This document shows positions 10,726 to 20,775 of a stretch of DNA of 22,786 nucleotides, piece after piece (position 1 is the stretch's first letter; every line of letters starts with the position of its first letter). The position numbers and the translations under genes are program-made. The DNA comes from Monoraphidium neglectum (taxonomy: Eukaryota; Chlorophyta; Chlorophyceae; Sphaeropleales; Selenastraceae), in contig NW_014013096.1 in NCBI RefSeq assembly GCF_000611645.1, positions 2,784-25,569 on the forward strand, given 5' to 3'. The notes beneath the pieces were generated by a model that was given only the letters and a program-made list of their open reading frames with translations, was not told the DNA's origin and ran no database searches.

Positions 10726-10866
10726 AATCAGGAGCAGCAGCAAGACCAGCAGGAGAACACACAAGAGCATGAGACTCACCCACAGCAGAAGGCGAAAAAC
10801 AGGGATTCAATAGCCACGCGCGGGCGGGGCCAGCCGCGCCGAAAGGCACGGTGTGGGACGCTCTGA
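9120..10866 (+). CDS. Unrecognised protein with polyglutamine tract
   Basis: Four exons (9120-9210, 9318-9427, 9711-10191, 10352-10866) join in one frame to give 398 residues. Phase agrees at all three junctions, which is the main support. I do not recognise the family. The first 67 residues include THIVIDLGVEQHVPGLRD; residues 68-150 are rich in Arg, Gln and Ala and look helical (FIRHSVDVFATSLEKRA, LFEDLVQLELQLRQIARAEAE). A short Ala-rich linker follows, then RKEIGQQMLRIVEELAKPVAQAIEDV. The fourth exon begins ELFGLQNYIGG, and residues 333-352 are 20 consecutive Gln, followed by a charged Gln/Glu/His/Arg tail. No signal peptide or membrane segment is evident. The weakest points are the start codon (an upstream exon is possible) and the donor at 9428 (GTAACT); without it the second exon would end at a TGA near 9457 and the gene would be split. 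Function unknown. Confidence 0.55.
10666..10725 (+). repeat. (CAG)n repeat encoding Gln20
   Basis: Nineteen CAG codons and one CAA encode residues 333-352 of the unrecognised protein. Further mixed Gln codons continue to about 10752. It is the same repeat class, on the opposite strand sense, as the CTG tract in the SDR copy 1 intron. Confidence 0.9.
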
Positions 10867-11270
10867 AACAAGGGCCCTGGTGTGTTTGAAGAGCTCAAGA
10901 TGTGCAAGCAATGACCGTTTTGTGGTGCCCACCTTCCCGTTTGCAGCATGGCCATCAAATCTCCTTGTAGCACATACGCAACCCCCGGACGCATTCAAGC
11001 AGGACGCAGAAGCCACAATTGTGCAGTGGTTCAACACTTTGCTCTTCACTGACCCAGTCAACACAACTGCCACCCTCGTCATGCCTTCAAGCGCGGCAAG
11101 CGCTACACTCATGATGCCAACTTGCCACCTCTTCCCACCTGCCAAGTGTGGGATTTTTAGAGCAAGGTGGCAAGCACCCAGCAGCCTGACCGGCTGATGT
11201 CACACCTTTGCTGATCATCTGTGGCACACACACTGCCACTATGCATGCAATTGTATCGCCTTGATTTTCG

Positions 11271-11275
11271 TGTAA
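11271..11275 (+). terminator. Candidate polyadenylation signal TGTAA (polyglutamine gene)
   Basis: TGTAA about 400 bases after the TGA at 10864; a second one lies at 11335-11339. Either could end the transcript of the polyglutamine gene. Motif evidence only. Confidence 0.3.
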
Positions 11276-11395
11276 CCAGTCAATTAATATTGTATGCAGC
11301 TTGTCAGCACGTGCGATGATGACCTCAAATTGAATGTAAGGGGGCGCACAAAGGCTGCCATATGTGCACTGTGCGCTCAGTGCCGACCCTGACTG

Positions 11396-11830
11396 TGCTG
11401 AAAACGACCGTTTCCCCTCAAAAAGGGGTTGTGCGGGCAAGTGACATGGAGATGGTTGCTTGCTCGCAGTATATCCGAGCGATATGATGCCGCAAGTGAA
11501 CATGGACACATCACAATGCTCAATATACAATGACGGCAGGCCAGGGAAGTCAGGAGGTAAGCGCCCGGATCGCGAAACGCGCCGCACCTGGTTGACTTCA
11601 GTCTGCACGGCGCCTGGGTGGTCGCCAAGGGGGGCTGCCGGCCAATGAAGGGGGGGCGCAGCGTGCGCATGCATGCAATAAAGCTTTTGAAATGCACTCA
11701 GGGGCGCGGCTGGGGCCTGTCAGCACACCAAAGTTGGTTATGTCCACCCCCGTGGGCACCAAGCAAGGGATGCAGCCCACGCACGCTTTTGCAGGGCCAC
11801 CCTGCCCGCACACACGCATCGCTGCGCACT
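11396..11830 (+). repeat. Interspersed repeat, copy A
   Basis: This is the longest copy of a three-copy direct repeat. Landmarks shared with copy B, in order: a GTTTCCCC block; GGGCAAGTGACA; TATCCGAGC; CAGGAGGT-AGCGC; GCACCTGGTTGACT-CAGTCTGCA; GGGGGCTGCCGGCCA; and AAGTTGGTTATGTCCACC at 11731-11748. Similarity to copy C is clearest from about 11660 onward. No terminal inverted repeats or target-site duplications were identified. Possibly an old transposon fragment. Confidence 0.8.
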
Positions 11831-12552
11831 GCTGGCGCACAGCACCAGTAGTGTGCCCCGAGGAACAAGGCCAAGCCGGCCCAGGTGTGCTTGCGCGCGC
11901 GCACTGTGAACGGCCCCAGGTCAACGCCCCCTGCAAGTCTGTCGTCAACACCCTCACCAAGGCGCCCTACCGCAGCAGTCATGGCACACGGACCACGGCA
12001 AAGCTGTGGATCGCGGTGACCCCTAGGGTCAACAGGCACCCGCCACGCCTTCCAGTCGTGCCACCATCCCCATGCCAGCCCGGCAGCAAGCCATCAGCTC
12101 TGCCGCCGAATGGGCGCCACACCTGCAGGGCCGTGCAGCGTGGAAGGCCCCTCTGCATCCGCGTCACCGGCCACTGCGCCCTGGTCCCAGCAGGGCACAC
12201 GCAGATCCCTGGACTCAGAGACCTCACCCAGGCCCGCATCGCCGCAAGGCGCAGCTGCACGCGCCTGCCGCGGTCGGTTATGTCCGCCTGGTGGGGCCTT
12301 GGTGCTGCGGGGCCTGCTCACAAGAACGCGCGCGTCCGCCCCGCCAGCCACGCTGCAGGCGCCGCCCATACAGCAGGCAGCGGATTCACCATGTCATCTC
12401 ATGTCGCGAAGCGCCTGGCGCGGCAGCGCGCCTGCGGCGCCCGCTGCCTGGCGCACCGCTGCAGCAGCAGCAACTCTTGAAGCGGGCGGGCGGCCTGGCG
12501 CGGTGAGCTGCATGCGTGATGCTGAGTGATTGCTGTCAGTGTCCGTGATCCC

Positions 12553-12960
12553 CCATGATGAAAGCTACATGTTTCCCCCTCGTTCTTCACTCAAACAGGG
12601 TGTGGGCAAGTGACACGGAAGTGGGTATTTGTCCGCTCTGTATCCGAGCTACAAAATGTCGCGAACGAAGTATGGAAGCATCGAAATGATGATCATTACA
12701 CAACGGCAGGTCGGGGCGATCAGGAGGTGAGCGCTCGGATGGCGCCCCCTGCAGCACCTGGTTGACTCAGTCTGCATGGCGCCCAGGTGCGTGGTTGCCA
12801 AGAGGGGGCTGCCGGCCAGGGGAAGGGTAGCCAAGGGTGCATGATTATGCAGTCAAGCTGTTGCAACACATGCAGGGGCCCGGCTGGGGCCTAAAAGCAC
12901 ACTAAAGTTGGTTATGTCCACCTGTGTTTGCACCCAGGGATGCACCCTCTCCCAGCCACA
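12553..12960 (+). repeat. Interspersed repeat, copy B
   Basis: Direct, diverged copy of the 11396-11830 repeat with the same landmarks in the same order. It has several small indels and the conserved 18-mer at 12905-12922. It lies about 1.16 kb from copy A and almost abuts copy C. Confidence 0.8.
12696..12700 (-). terminator. Candidate polyadenylation signal TGTAA (Kelch gene)
   Basis: TTACA on the plus strand, TGTAA on the minus strand, about 590 bases past the Kelch stop codon and inside repeat copy B. Motif evidence only. Confidence 0.25.
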
Positions 12961-12984
12961 CCACTGCATTTGACGTGAGGCCGC

Positions 12985-13160
12985 CGCCCAGGAAACAAGC
13001 TGCAAAGCGTGCGCATGAATGCAACAAAGCTTCTGAGATACACTCAGGGGCGCGCCTTGGGCCTGTCAACACACCAAAGTTGGTTATGTCCACCTGGGTG
13101 TGCAGCAAGGCATGCGGCCCACGCACGCTTGTGCAGGGCCACCCGGTGCGCACCACGGCC
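12985..13160 (+). repeat. Interspersed repeat, copy C (3' part only)
   Basis: Partial copy matching the last ~170 bases of copy A closely: GCGTGCGCATG, then AAAGCTT, CACTCAGGGGCGCG, the 18-mer at 13077-13094, and CCCACGCACGCTT-TGCAGGGCCACCC. It is closer to A than to B. It sits in what would be the 3' UTR of the minus-strand Kelch gene. Confidence 0.8.
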
Positions 13161-13288
13161 CCGCCCCTTGGGATGCGGTGCCTCTATCTGATGCCACCAC
13201 GTCCTCGCAAGCTCACGCGGCTTGTCCAGCAACACTTTGCAAGGGGCTTATTTGCAACTGCCCATCAAGCGTGTTACTAGCCTAGTGG

Positions 13289-14307
13289 TCAAGCCACGCT
13301 GGGACCCAGCAGCCGCGCGTACTGTTGCTGCAGCGTCGCAACATCGACCAAACGCACAGCGCCGCTCTCTGCCGCTCGCAGCAGAGAGTCGCTGGGCCAC
13401 GGCTGCTGGTCAATGCGTGCCGATGATGACGTGCCTGCCTCGCTGGATGCAAGCCTGCGGGCGGGTCATGTGGAGGTCGGCAGGCAAAAACAGTGTCAGG
13501 CAAGCGCACTCACACACCAGTGCAGTGCGCATCGTATCAGGGCATGGAAGCAACATGCAATGACAGCTTTTGCCCTTGGAATGTGCAGCAGCTGGAAACA
13601 TGCCCACGCACCTCCTCAGCAGCTGGCGCTCCAGCTCCGCGCCCATCAGGCTGGCATAGTCCGCAGCCAACAGCCGTGCGTGGCCGACTGGCAGGGAGTT
13701 GGGCTCCGCCGCCATCAGCCGCTGCCGAGCCGCTGAGATCAGCACCTCCGCCCCCAACCCGGCATCCCTGTCATGCGCGCCGCCTGCCCCGTGGCTGTCG
13801 CCGCCGCCCAGCAGCTCGTGCCCGAGCGCGGCGAGGCCCGCCAGGTGGCCGGCTGGCGGCATGGTCACTCGGCCGCCCCCGACAGTGGCGGCGGGACCCC
13901 CAGGCGGCAGGCCCATCTGCGCTCGCAGGGCGGCGAGCGGGCCAAGGGCGGATGAATGCGGCACGGGCTGCGTGTTGGGCACGGGTGGCCTCTCAGCTGC
14001 CCCTGCAGCCGTCAGGTTCGTGTAGTCCAGGAGGGCGGTGTTGCCCAGCCGCTGAGTCAGCGCCTCCAGCCTGTCAGGATGGAGGGCATGTGTTTGGGTG
14101 ATTGCTGATTGGTTGCTGCGGCTGCCGGCTGCAGTGTAGCAGGGTGCAAGAAGAAGAGGGGCGGCTGTGCAAACGACCTCAGGTTGCAGCGCGCAACACT
14201 GCGCCGATGCAGCAGTGGGCGCATCATCGCCGGGCTGTTCCCTAGCGCGCTAGGCAACAGCCCTGGTAGGAAGCCCCCTGCCCTCTTGCAGAGCTGCAAA
14301 GGCAGCG

Positions 14308-14373
<66 letters not shown>

Positions 14374-17300
14374 GCACACACACGCATATGTGGGTGACTC
14401 ACGCACCCTGGCTGCAGCTGGTTGCCGATCTTTGTGGTGATTGATGACAGGGCAGCCCCAGGGTTGCGGATCACGTTCCGCAGCTCAGACCAATCTCCGC
14501 TGCCAGTGGCCTGCAGCAGCCCTGTGCCTGCCGCCTGCAGCTGTGCCAAGCGCGACCACTGCGGCAGCTGCTGGGTCTGCGGCTGCTGCGGCGCCTGCTG
14601 CTGCTGTGGCGGGCCCTGGTGCGGCAGCGGCTGGGCTGCAGCGGCCGAACCAGGCTGCGCGGGCCAGGCAGCTGCTGCTGCATCGGCAGCTTGGGCCGTT
14701 GCGGAAGCAATGGCCTCAATGCCGCTGGCGCCGCCGCCGCCCGCGCCGACGTTGTCTGGTCGCATCAGGGCTGGAGAGGATTCGAAACCGAGGCGCGACA
14801 GCCGCGGGCTGCCGGGCTGCGAGCCCTGGGGGCTGGTGGCGTCGCTGCCGCTGGGCGTTGCGGCAGGCGCAGCTGCTGGCACGGGCGTGGGCGCAGGCGA
14901 GCTTGCTGCCGGCGGGGGTGGCGGTGGGGGCGCGTCCTTGGCGCGCAAGGGCTGCAGCAGCGACTGTAGCAGGGATGTCTGGGGACCCGCCGGTGGCCTT
15001 TGTTTGGATAGAAGGCAACGAGAGCGGCGGCAGAGGGTCCTCGTACATCAGGGATTTGAGCACGCGTGCGCATGGCCCCCTAGTGAACATTCCAAACCAC
15101 ATACAGGGCGCGGCGGCTGCGCAGGCGACGACGAGTTGGTCATTGTGGCTGTGAGCAATCGTCACCTGAGGACCGTGTGTGCACTGGCCTCCACAGAGGG
15201 CAGGGTGCCCAGGGCCCTGCTGCTTGCCGCTGGCAGCTCGTCGGGCTGCGGGGGTGGGGAAGGGTTTGCAACGCACGGACCGGATTATTGAGGAGACCAG
15301 CTGGCAGCTTGCGTGAGCATGTGCACGCACAAAATTTCACTCGTGCAATCACGCTAAACCCCTCTCTGGCGCAAGACACGCTGATTGTGATGCTCAAACC
15401 CCAGCGTGCTTGCTGGCACAATTCCCCTTGGTTGTGCCTGCTCACGCGCCCCCACACATCCCATGCTGCCGGCAGCCCACCGGTTCCAGCCACCAGAGGT
15501 CATCGCAGATGCCCTCCCGCCACCGGCCCCCCAGCAGCAGCACGCGCCCGTCCCGCAGGGGCGTCAGCGTGGCGCACATGCGCTCGCGCGGCCACGCCGC
15601 GGGCGCCGCGGGCGAGGAGCCCGCGGGGCTGGCGGGCTGGGAAGAGGCGGCCGCGCTGGCGGGGGCGCCACTGCTGGGCTGTGGTAATTGAACCCACCTG
15701 CGCAGCACGACAAGGAGGACAGGCTTGCACTGTCAGGAGCTGCCTGCTCTCAGCCGAGGTGCACCCAGCACTGCCCTTCCCCGCGCGTCAGCCTCAGCCC
15801 TGGGGGGCGCAGCTGGCAGCCAAAGCAGGCAAGGAGGGTATTGTGCTCACGTGAGGGCGCCCATGTCCCCGAGCCACAGCTCAGCCGTCTGGACGTAGCT
15901 CCTGGCCAGGTAGGGGAAGCTGCTCTGGTCCATGCAGCCGCCGAAAACGGCCAACAAGCCGCTGCAGGTGGGCGCCGCTGCGGGGGCCGCGCCGGGGTCT
16001 GCTGCAGCTGCCTCGGCCGAATGGCCGTCTGGCGCAGAGGGCGGGGACGGCAGCACTGCGACGGCGGTGCAAGGGACCGGAGGAGTGCTTTCACCACAAA
16101 CGGAGCACGAATGGGTTGGAGCCCAGGGCGCCCTCTGCTCGCGAGTGCATTGCTGTCGGGTGTTGGGCTCAAGCACCTCCCTGCCAGGGCCCCATCGATG
16201 CCTACCTACTGCAGCGTGGCCAAACCGCGGCCCCGGCCCCGCCTTCATCCGTAGCTGCGTCCAACTTGCGACGGCACCGCAGCCCTCTGCTGCCGCCGCC
16301 GCCGCAGGCGGCTCCTGCTGCCTGCTATCGCCGTCGCCACCATCAGGGCCGAGGGCGCAGCTGCCGGGAAGCTGCAGCACCCACAGGTCGTCCAGCAGGC
16401 CGTTGTCCTTCTCCCCACCAAACAACGCCGCGGCCGGCGGCTGCCCGGGCACGGCTGGCACCGGCGCCAGCGCGTGCATCTTGCGGGGCGGCGGCAGGGG
16501 GCCCTCGGGCTTCAGCTGCGTCCAAGCAGACCTGCGGGCATGAGGGACCAGAAGAGAGGGGTTGCCGGGAACACCTTCAAGTCCTTAAAGGCTAAGGCCA
16601 TGCCAGCTGCTGCGCCTGCTTTGGCACGGTCTTGTCACGACGGAGCGGCGGCATGACCGCACTGCCACGCGGGTCCTTCGTGCCATGTCCTGGAAGCGAA
16701 TCGTAGAAGCTCACGTTGATGTGTCAAACACCCAGGCATCGTTCAGAGCGCGCTGCGCCTCGCTGCGGCCGCCGAAGAGCAGCAGGCGGCCGTCCGCCAG
16801 GGCAGCCAGCGCTGCCATGTCGCGCTTCGGGGGCAGCGGTGATGATGCCGCCACCTCCACGCGCCGCCACTCCCAGTCCTCCTGAGGAGTTGCATGCAGC
16901 CGTCAGAGTGCGCCTCGTGACTGGGTCGGGGTCACGGGACCACGCCAGCTCCGCGCAGGGGGCTGCGAACGTGGCCTTGGACTGAGCATGATGCTATCCA
17001 ATGCTGCTGCTGATGGACGCTGCACATGGTCAGTTGTTTTCAATCAAAGTCATCATTCGACCCACCCACCACATTCAGGCTCCACAGGTCGTCGAAAAAC
17101 AGCCGCCGCTTGCGCCCCGCCTCGAGCGTGAGGATGTGGCCGCCAAACACGAGCACGCGCCGCCCCAGTGCTGCGGCGCAGTGGAATGCGCGCGGGCCGG
17201 GGCCCCCGGAAGCCGGCGCAATGACGTCCGGCTTTGACCATGTCCCGCTCTCCACCTTCATCAGGCGCAAAAGTGCGAGGGAGGCTGGTGTGTGTGCGTA

Positions 17301-17857
17301 TGTGCAATGAGACGCGATTTTGTGTGTGCATTTGCGTTTGCGTATTTGTTTGTGTGTGTTTGTACGTGTATGTGATTGGTTGCTGCTGCAGAGTGGGACA
17401 CATGGGCTGAGGCACTCGCACACGCAGGGATAAACCCAACTGCCACTTCCCAATACTTTTAGCAATCTGCGCAGCTGCTGACGCTGTCGACGACTTAGAG
17501 CCCCACCTGCAGCACCATCACGTCCCCCAGGGCCTTCTGCGCCAGCGTTGCGCCTTCAGGGCTGAAAAGGGGAGGGCGACAGCACAATCAGCAGGGCGCA
17601 GACTCATCGTGCGACTCCAAGCCAGTATACGCTCCTGCTGGCCCAATCTAGTGCCGCGTGTGGTTGCAGATGGTAGAAGGACACCGCACGGATGCACACC
17701 CTGCTCACCCGCGCTGTGCAGAGACGCCGCCATAGACGACCACGACTTGAGCGCCACCCTTGGCTTCGAGGGCGGATGCGCTGTGCCCGAAGCGCCCCAG
17801 CTCGACCTGAGCATCAGCGACTGAAGCGTAGCACGGAGACCACAGATTTGATGTCAT
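13289..17857 (-). CDS. Kelch-repeat (beta-propeller) protein
   Basis: Eleven minus-strand exons join in one frame: 17857-17709, 17561-17507, 17255-17070, 16881-16715, 16531-16206, 16055-15851, 15697-15481, 15245-15166, 14997-14407, 14070-13612, 13454-13289. They give 866 residues from ATG (17857) to TGA (13291-13289), and all junctions agree in phase. About six Kelch blades fill residues 19-435. Typical pieces are GRFGHSASAL with VVVYGG; GPRAFHCAAALGRRVLVFGG with FFDDLWSLN; DGRLLLFGG with NDAWVFDT; AAALFGG with LLDDLWVLQ; PRFGHAAV with LLAVFGG; and DGRVLLLGG with CDDLWWLEP. Such propellers bind protein partners; no BTB, F-box or catalytic domain is visible. The tail (436-866) is Pro/Ala/Gln/Ser-rich with short structured patches (SLLQSLLQPLRAKD, DWSELRNVIRNPGAALSSI, LEALTQRLGNTALLDYTNL) and ends ATLQQQYARLLGPSVA. 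The least certain junction is 15166/14997 (AAAG acceptor). Partner and pathway unknown. It is divergent from chorismate mutase. Confidence 0.85.
14311..14370. repeat. (CA)30 microsatellite in Kelch intron
   Basis: Perfect 60-base CA repeat, with a degenerate continuation to about 14390, inside the Kelch-gene intron between exons 14997-14407 and 14070-13612. In the transcript sense it is a TG repeat upstream of the acceptor. Confidence 0.95.
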
Positions 17858-18133
17858 GCTGCCCAAACCACGTGGTCTTCACCTTGAGAGCATGACAAAG
17901 TGGGGGGTGACTTTTAGATCACTATACACAGCAGGACATCCAAGTTGAATGTCTACATCGTGAATCGCACCACACACGAAAGTTTATGATATCACACTCT
18001 AATCAGATTGAACTCGCCTGCCTAAAAACACGACAAGGGATCCCCGTGTTCTGTCGACCGTGCGCGCTTGCATCGTGCTGGTGAATACGACAAAGTTATA
18101 CACCGTGGCATTCAGCCCTGGATTGATCCGCCG
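17858..18133. promoter_or_regulatory. Divergent promoter region, Kelch gene / chorismate mutase
   Basis: The two start codons point away from each other across 276 bases, so this stretch must carry both 5' UTRs and both core promoters. It is visibly more AT-rich (for example around 17930-18030, with TTTATGATATCACAC) than the flanking exons. No canonical TATA box is certain. An in-frame upstream ATG at 18068 would lengthen the chorismate mutase leader by 22 residues. Confidence 0.55.
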
Positions 18134-20775
18134 ATGTCTTCCCTCCTGAAGGCGTCGCAGAGCAGCTCGGTGCAGCTCAATCCCGGCAAGAGCACCCTTC
18201 CAAGCAGCTGGCACGCTGCATGGTGTCGGAAGGGACCTAGCCCTCGCGTGGTGGTGAGCCGCTGCAATGAGGGCGGCCACCGCAACTGCGTCACCCGCTC
18301 GCGCCGGCCGCTGGTGCCGCCGCAGCCTTGTCAATGGCTGTCTTGGTGGTGTGGTGCAGCGGCTATGCCTTATTGTATGGCATTAAGTGTACACATCTCT
18401 TGGGGTCTGCACAATTTTGGCGCTCACATGGCCGCTGCATACGACTGGCCGACCCCTCGCCAGGCCCGCCGCCGCCGTGCCGCGCCGCCAGCGCACGCCG
18501 CAGCAGCCGCTGACCAGCAGCAAGAGCAGCAGCAGCCGCAGCGCCTACCCCAGTCGCAGCGGTCCATGCCGGCCAACGAGGACATGAGCAAGACGCTGTC
18601 GCTGGCCAACATCCGGTCGTCGCTGATCCGCCAGGAGGACACAATCATCTTCCAGCTGATCGAGCGCGCCCAGTTTGCGCGCAACACGCCGGTGTATGTC
18701 TCCGAGGGCGTCCCAGTGCCAGGTGCGTGCGGACATATGCTGCTGCTGGGCAAGGAAGGCCGTTGGTGGGGTGTAGACCTGGGGTTGCATGGGCCCGATA
18801 CGCTGTCTGTTGACACTCAGCAGCTGAGCACAGCGCTGCAGCTTTGCTGCCAGACGTATGGCCTCTTGACATGCCCAATGATTCAAGAGTCCCTGTTATT
18901 CTGTCATTGCGTCCTTGTGTGTGTGACTGTGTCCCTGCGAGTGTTCCTGGATCCGCAGAGCCACCCACCACCCTCGTCCTGACAACACCTACTACCACCG
19001 TGCGCCCCGCCCCAACATGCATTAGGCTATGACCGCAGCGGGCGCCGCTACTCGCTGCTGGAGTATGTGCTGCGGGAAACTGAGCAGCTGCACGGCTCCG
19101 TGAGGCGGTACACCAGCCCAACGGAGCACCCCTTCTTCCCAGGTGCGCGCCAGGGCCTCTGCCTGCGGCAGGCAGCAGCTGCTCTCGAAACTGGGAGGGC
19201 TGCACAGCGACCCCGCGGCGGCGCGCGGCTGAGCAGCTCCCCACCTCGTTGAGCGCGCCCTCCACCCACACCACCCTGTCCGGCTCTTCACAATCCTCCC
19301 TCCCCTGGTGTGCAGACGAGGTGCCGCCGCTGGTGCTGCCGCCCATCAGCTACCCCAGCGTGCTGGCGCCCTGCGCCGAGCGCATCAACCTCAACGCCCG
19401 CATCATGCAGGTCTACACTGACGAGATCCTGCCCGGTGCGCCTAAGAACGAGATGAGCAGCGGAGTATGTTCGCGAAAAGTGGTAGCCTTTTACGGGTCT
19501 GGTCCTTCCAGTTGGGGCGCGTCCTTGGGGCGGCGCGTGGCTGCGAGCCCAGCCTCAACCCCTCACGCCGAAGGGGCCCAGGGAGCACGTCAGCGTGCCA
19601 CGCGCCCCCCTACCCCATGTTTTTCCCGCTGTACCCCCCGCACCCGGCCCCCAGCCATTGCGGAGGACGGGGACGACGGCAACTACGGCAGCGCGGCGAC
19701 GCTGGACGTGCTGGTGCTGCAGGCGCTGTCGTCGCGCATCCACTACGGCAAGTTTGTGGCGGAGGCCAAGTTCAGGTGCGGCCCGGTTGTTGTGCCGCCT
19801 GCAGCAGCTGGCCCTGCGCGCGGTCCCCACGTGCGCATCGCAGGGAATCCCTCGGCTGTGCGGTCCAACGTCCTGTCTGCGACCAGCCCTGTTTGAACTC
19901 TCTCTTGTGCCCCGAGCATGCAACAATCGAACATGCTGAATTCCGCACTTGGGGCTGTGTTCACCACCCTGTTCGCACCATCCCGGCGTGCTGGCATCGA
20001 CGTCTCTGTCCCCCAAACCCTGAACCCAAAGGGCGCGCCCCGAGGCGTACACGCCGCTGATCCGGGCGCGCGACGCGGACGGCCTCATGGCGCTGCTCAC
20101 CGACGAGCCCCAGGAGCGCCGCGTCGTGGAGCGCGTGCGCATCAAGGCGGCCACGTTTGGGCAGGACATTGAGATCCCCGCGGACGTCACCACGGCCGGC
20201 GGCGGCAGCGCCGCGTGGTTCGCGCGGTCGGCTGCGGCGGCCGCGGCCAACGTGATGGGCGGGGCGACGGCGGCGGCGGCGGCTGGCGGGGGCGCGGACG
20301 GCGACGGCAGCGGCACGGGCGCGGGCGCGGGCACGGCGCTGCTGCCGAGGTTCAAGGTCTCATTTGACGCCCTGGCGGACATCTACGATCGCATCGTGAT
20401 GCCCCTCACAAAGGACGTGCAGGTGAAGGCCGGGGGGTGGGCCGCGTGCTTGCCGGAGTGCTTGCGCCCGCGTACACCGATGCGGGCGTTCGCCGGCGTT
20501 CCAATGGGCGGGCAAATGCGTCACAACCGAGTCGCTGTTTGAAGCAGCTTCCTTACCCATGGGAGTCGTATGGCCTTCTCCCGTGGCAGCAGCCCTGTTT
20601 GCGCGCGTGCACTCGGCAGCCATCCTTACTCCACACTGGTCCTCGCGCCATGCTGCCCGCAAACAATATGCGAAACTCCGACCACGCCCTGCCTCCCCGG
20701 CCTTGCGTGATCCCCCAAAAGGTGATGTACCTGCTGCAGCGGCTGGACGACGAGCCTAGTGCTGACGGACAGTAG
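18134..20775 (+). CDS. CM: Chorismate mutase, AroQ eukaryotic type, probably plastid-targeted
   Basis: Converts chorismate to prephenate, the committed step toward phenylalanine and tyrosine. Preferred exons: 18134-18253, 18464-18722, 19026-19142, 19316-19435, 19655-19775, 20032-20422 and 20722-20775, giving 393 residues. The blocks follow plant and yeast enzymes closely: [18 protein letters not shown] (about 86-103), [31 protein letters not shown] (211-218), [27 protein letters not shown] and PLTKDVQV. Arg233 and Lys244 correspond to yeast active-site Arg157 and Lys168. After Thr372 the position of yeast Glu246 is Gln, as I recall for plant enzymes. The leader is Ser/Arg-rich without acidic residues ([12 protein letters not shown]), like a chloroplast transit peptide. 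A Gly/Ala-rich insertion encoded at about 20190-20350 replaces the acidic loop of plant homologues. Intron 1 (210 bases, open in frame) is inferred from GTGAGC and CAG sites; if retained the protein is 463 residues. Aromatic amino acid feedback is typical of the family, not shown here. Confidence 0.93.

Larger units (their letters stand above)
10867..13288. other. Gene-poor region with repeats
   Basis: Apart from repeat copies A-C and candidate poly(A) signals I see no supported gene. GC-rich open frames occur at 11692-12480 and 12110-12529 on the plus strand. They overlap in different frames, show similar third-position GC, match nothing I recognise, and the first begins inside repeat copy A. 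A small inverted repeat (CTTGCCACCT at 11121 against AGGTGGCAAG at 11165) is present. Confidence 0.4.

Noticed and set aside
15041..15165. Possible extra Kelch-gene exon reading HNDQLVVACAAAAP and on to VLKSLMYEDPLPPLSLP on the minus strand
   Set aside because: It looks protein-like, but no donor returns it to the frame of the next exon. Joining 15166 directly to 14997 keeps the phase.
14422..15291. A 289-codon plus-strand open frame
   Set aside because: It is the antisense shadow of Kelch exons 15245-15166 and 14997-14407, which are held together by splice phase and domain content.
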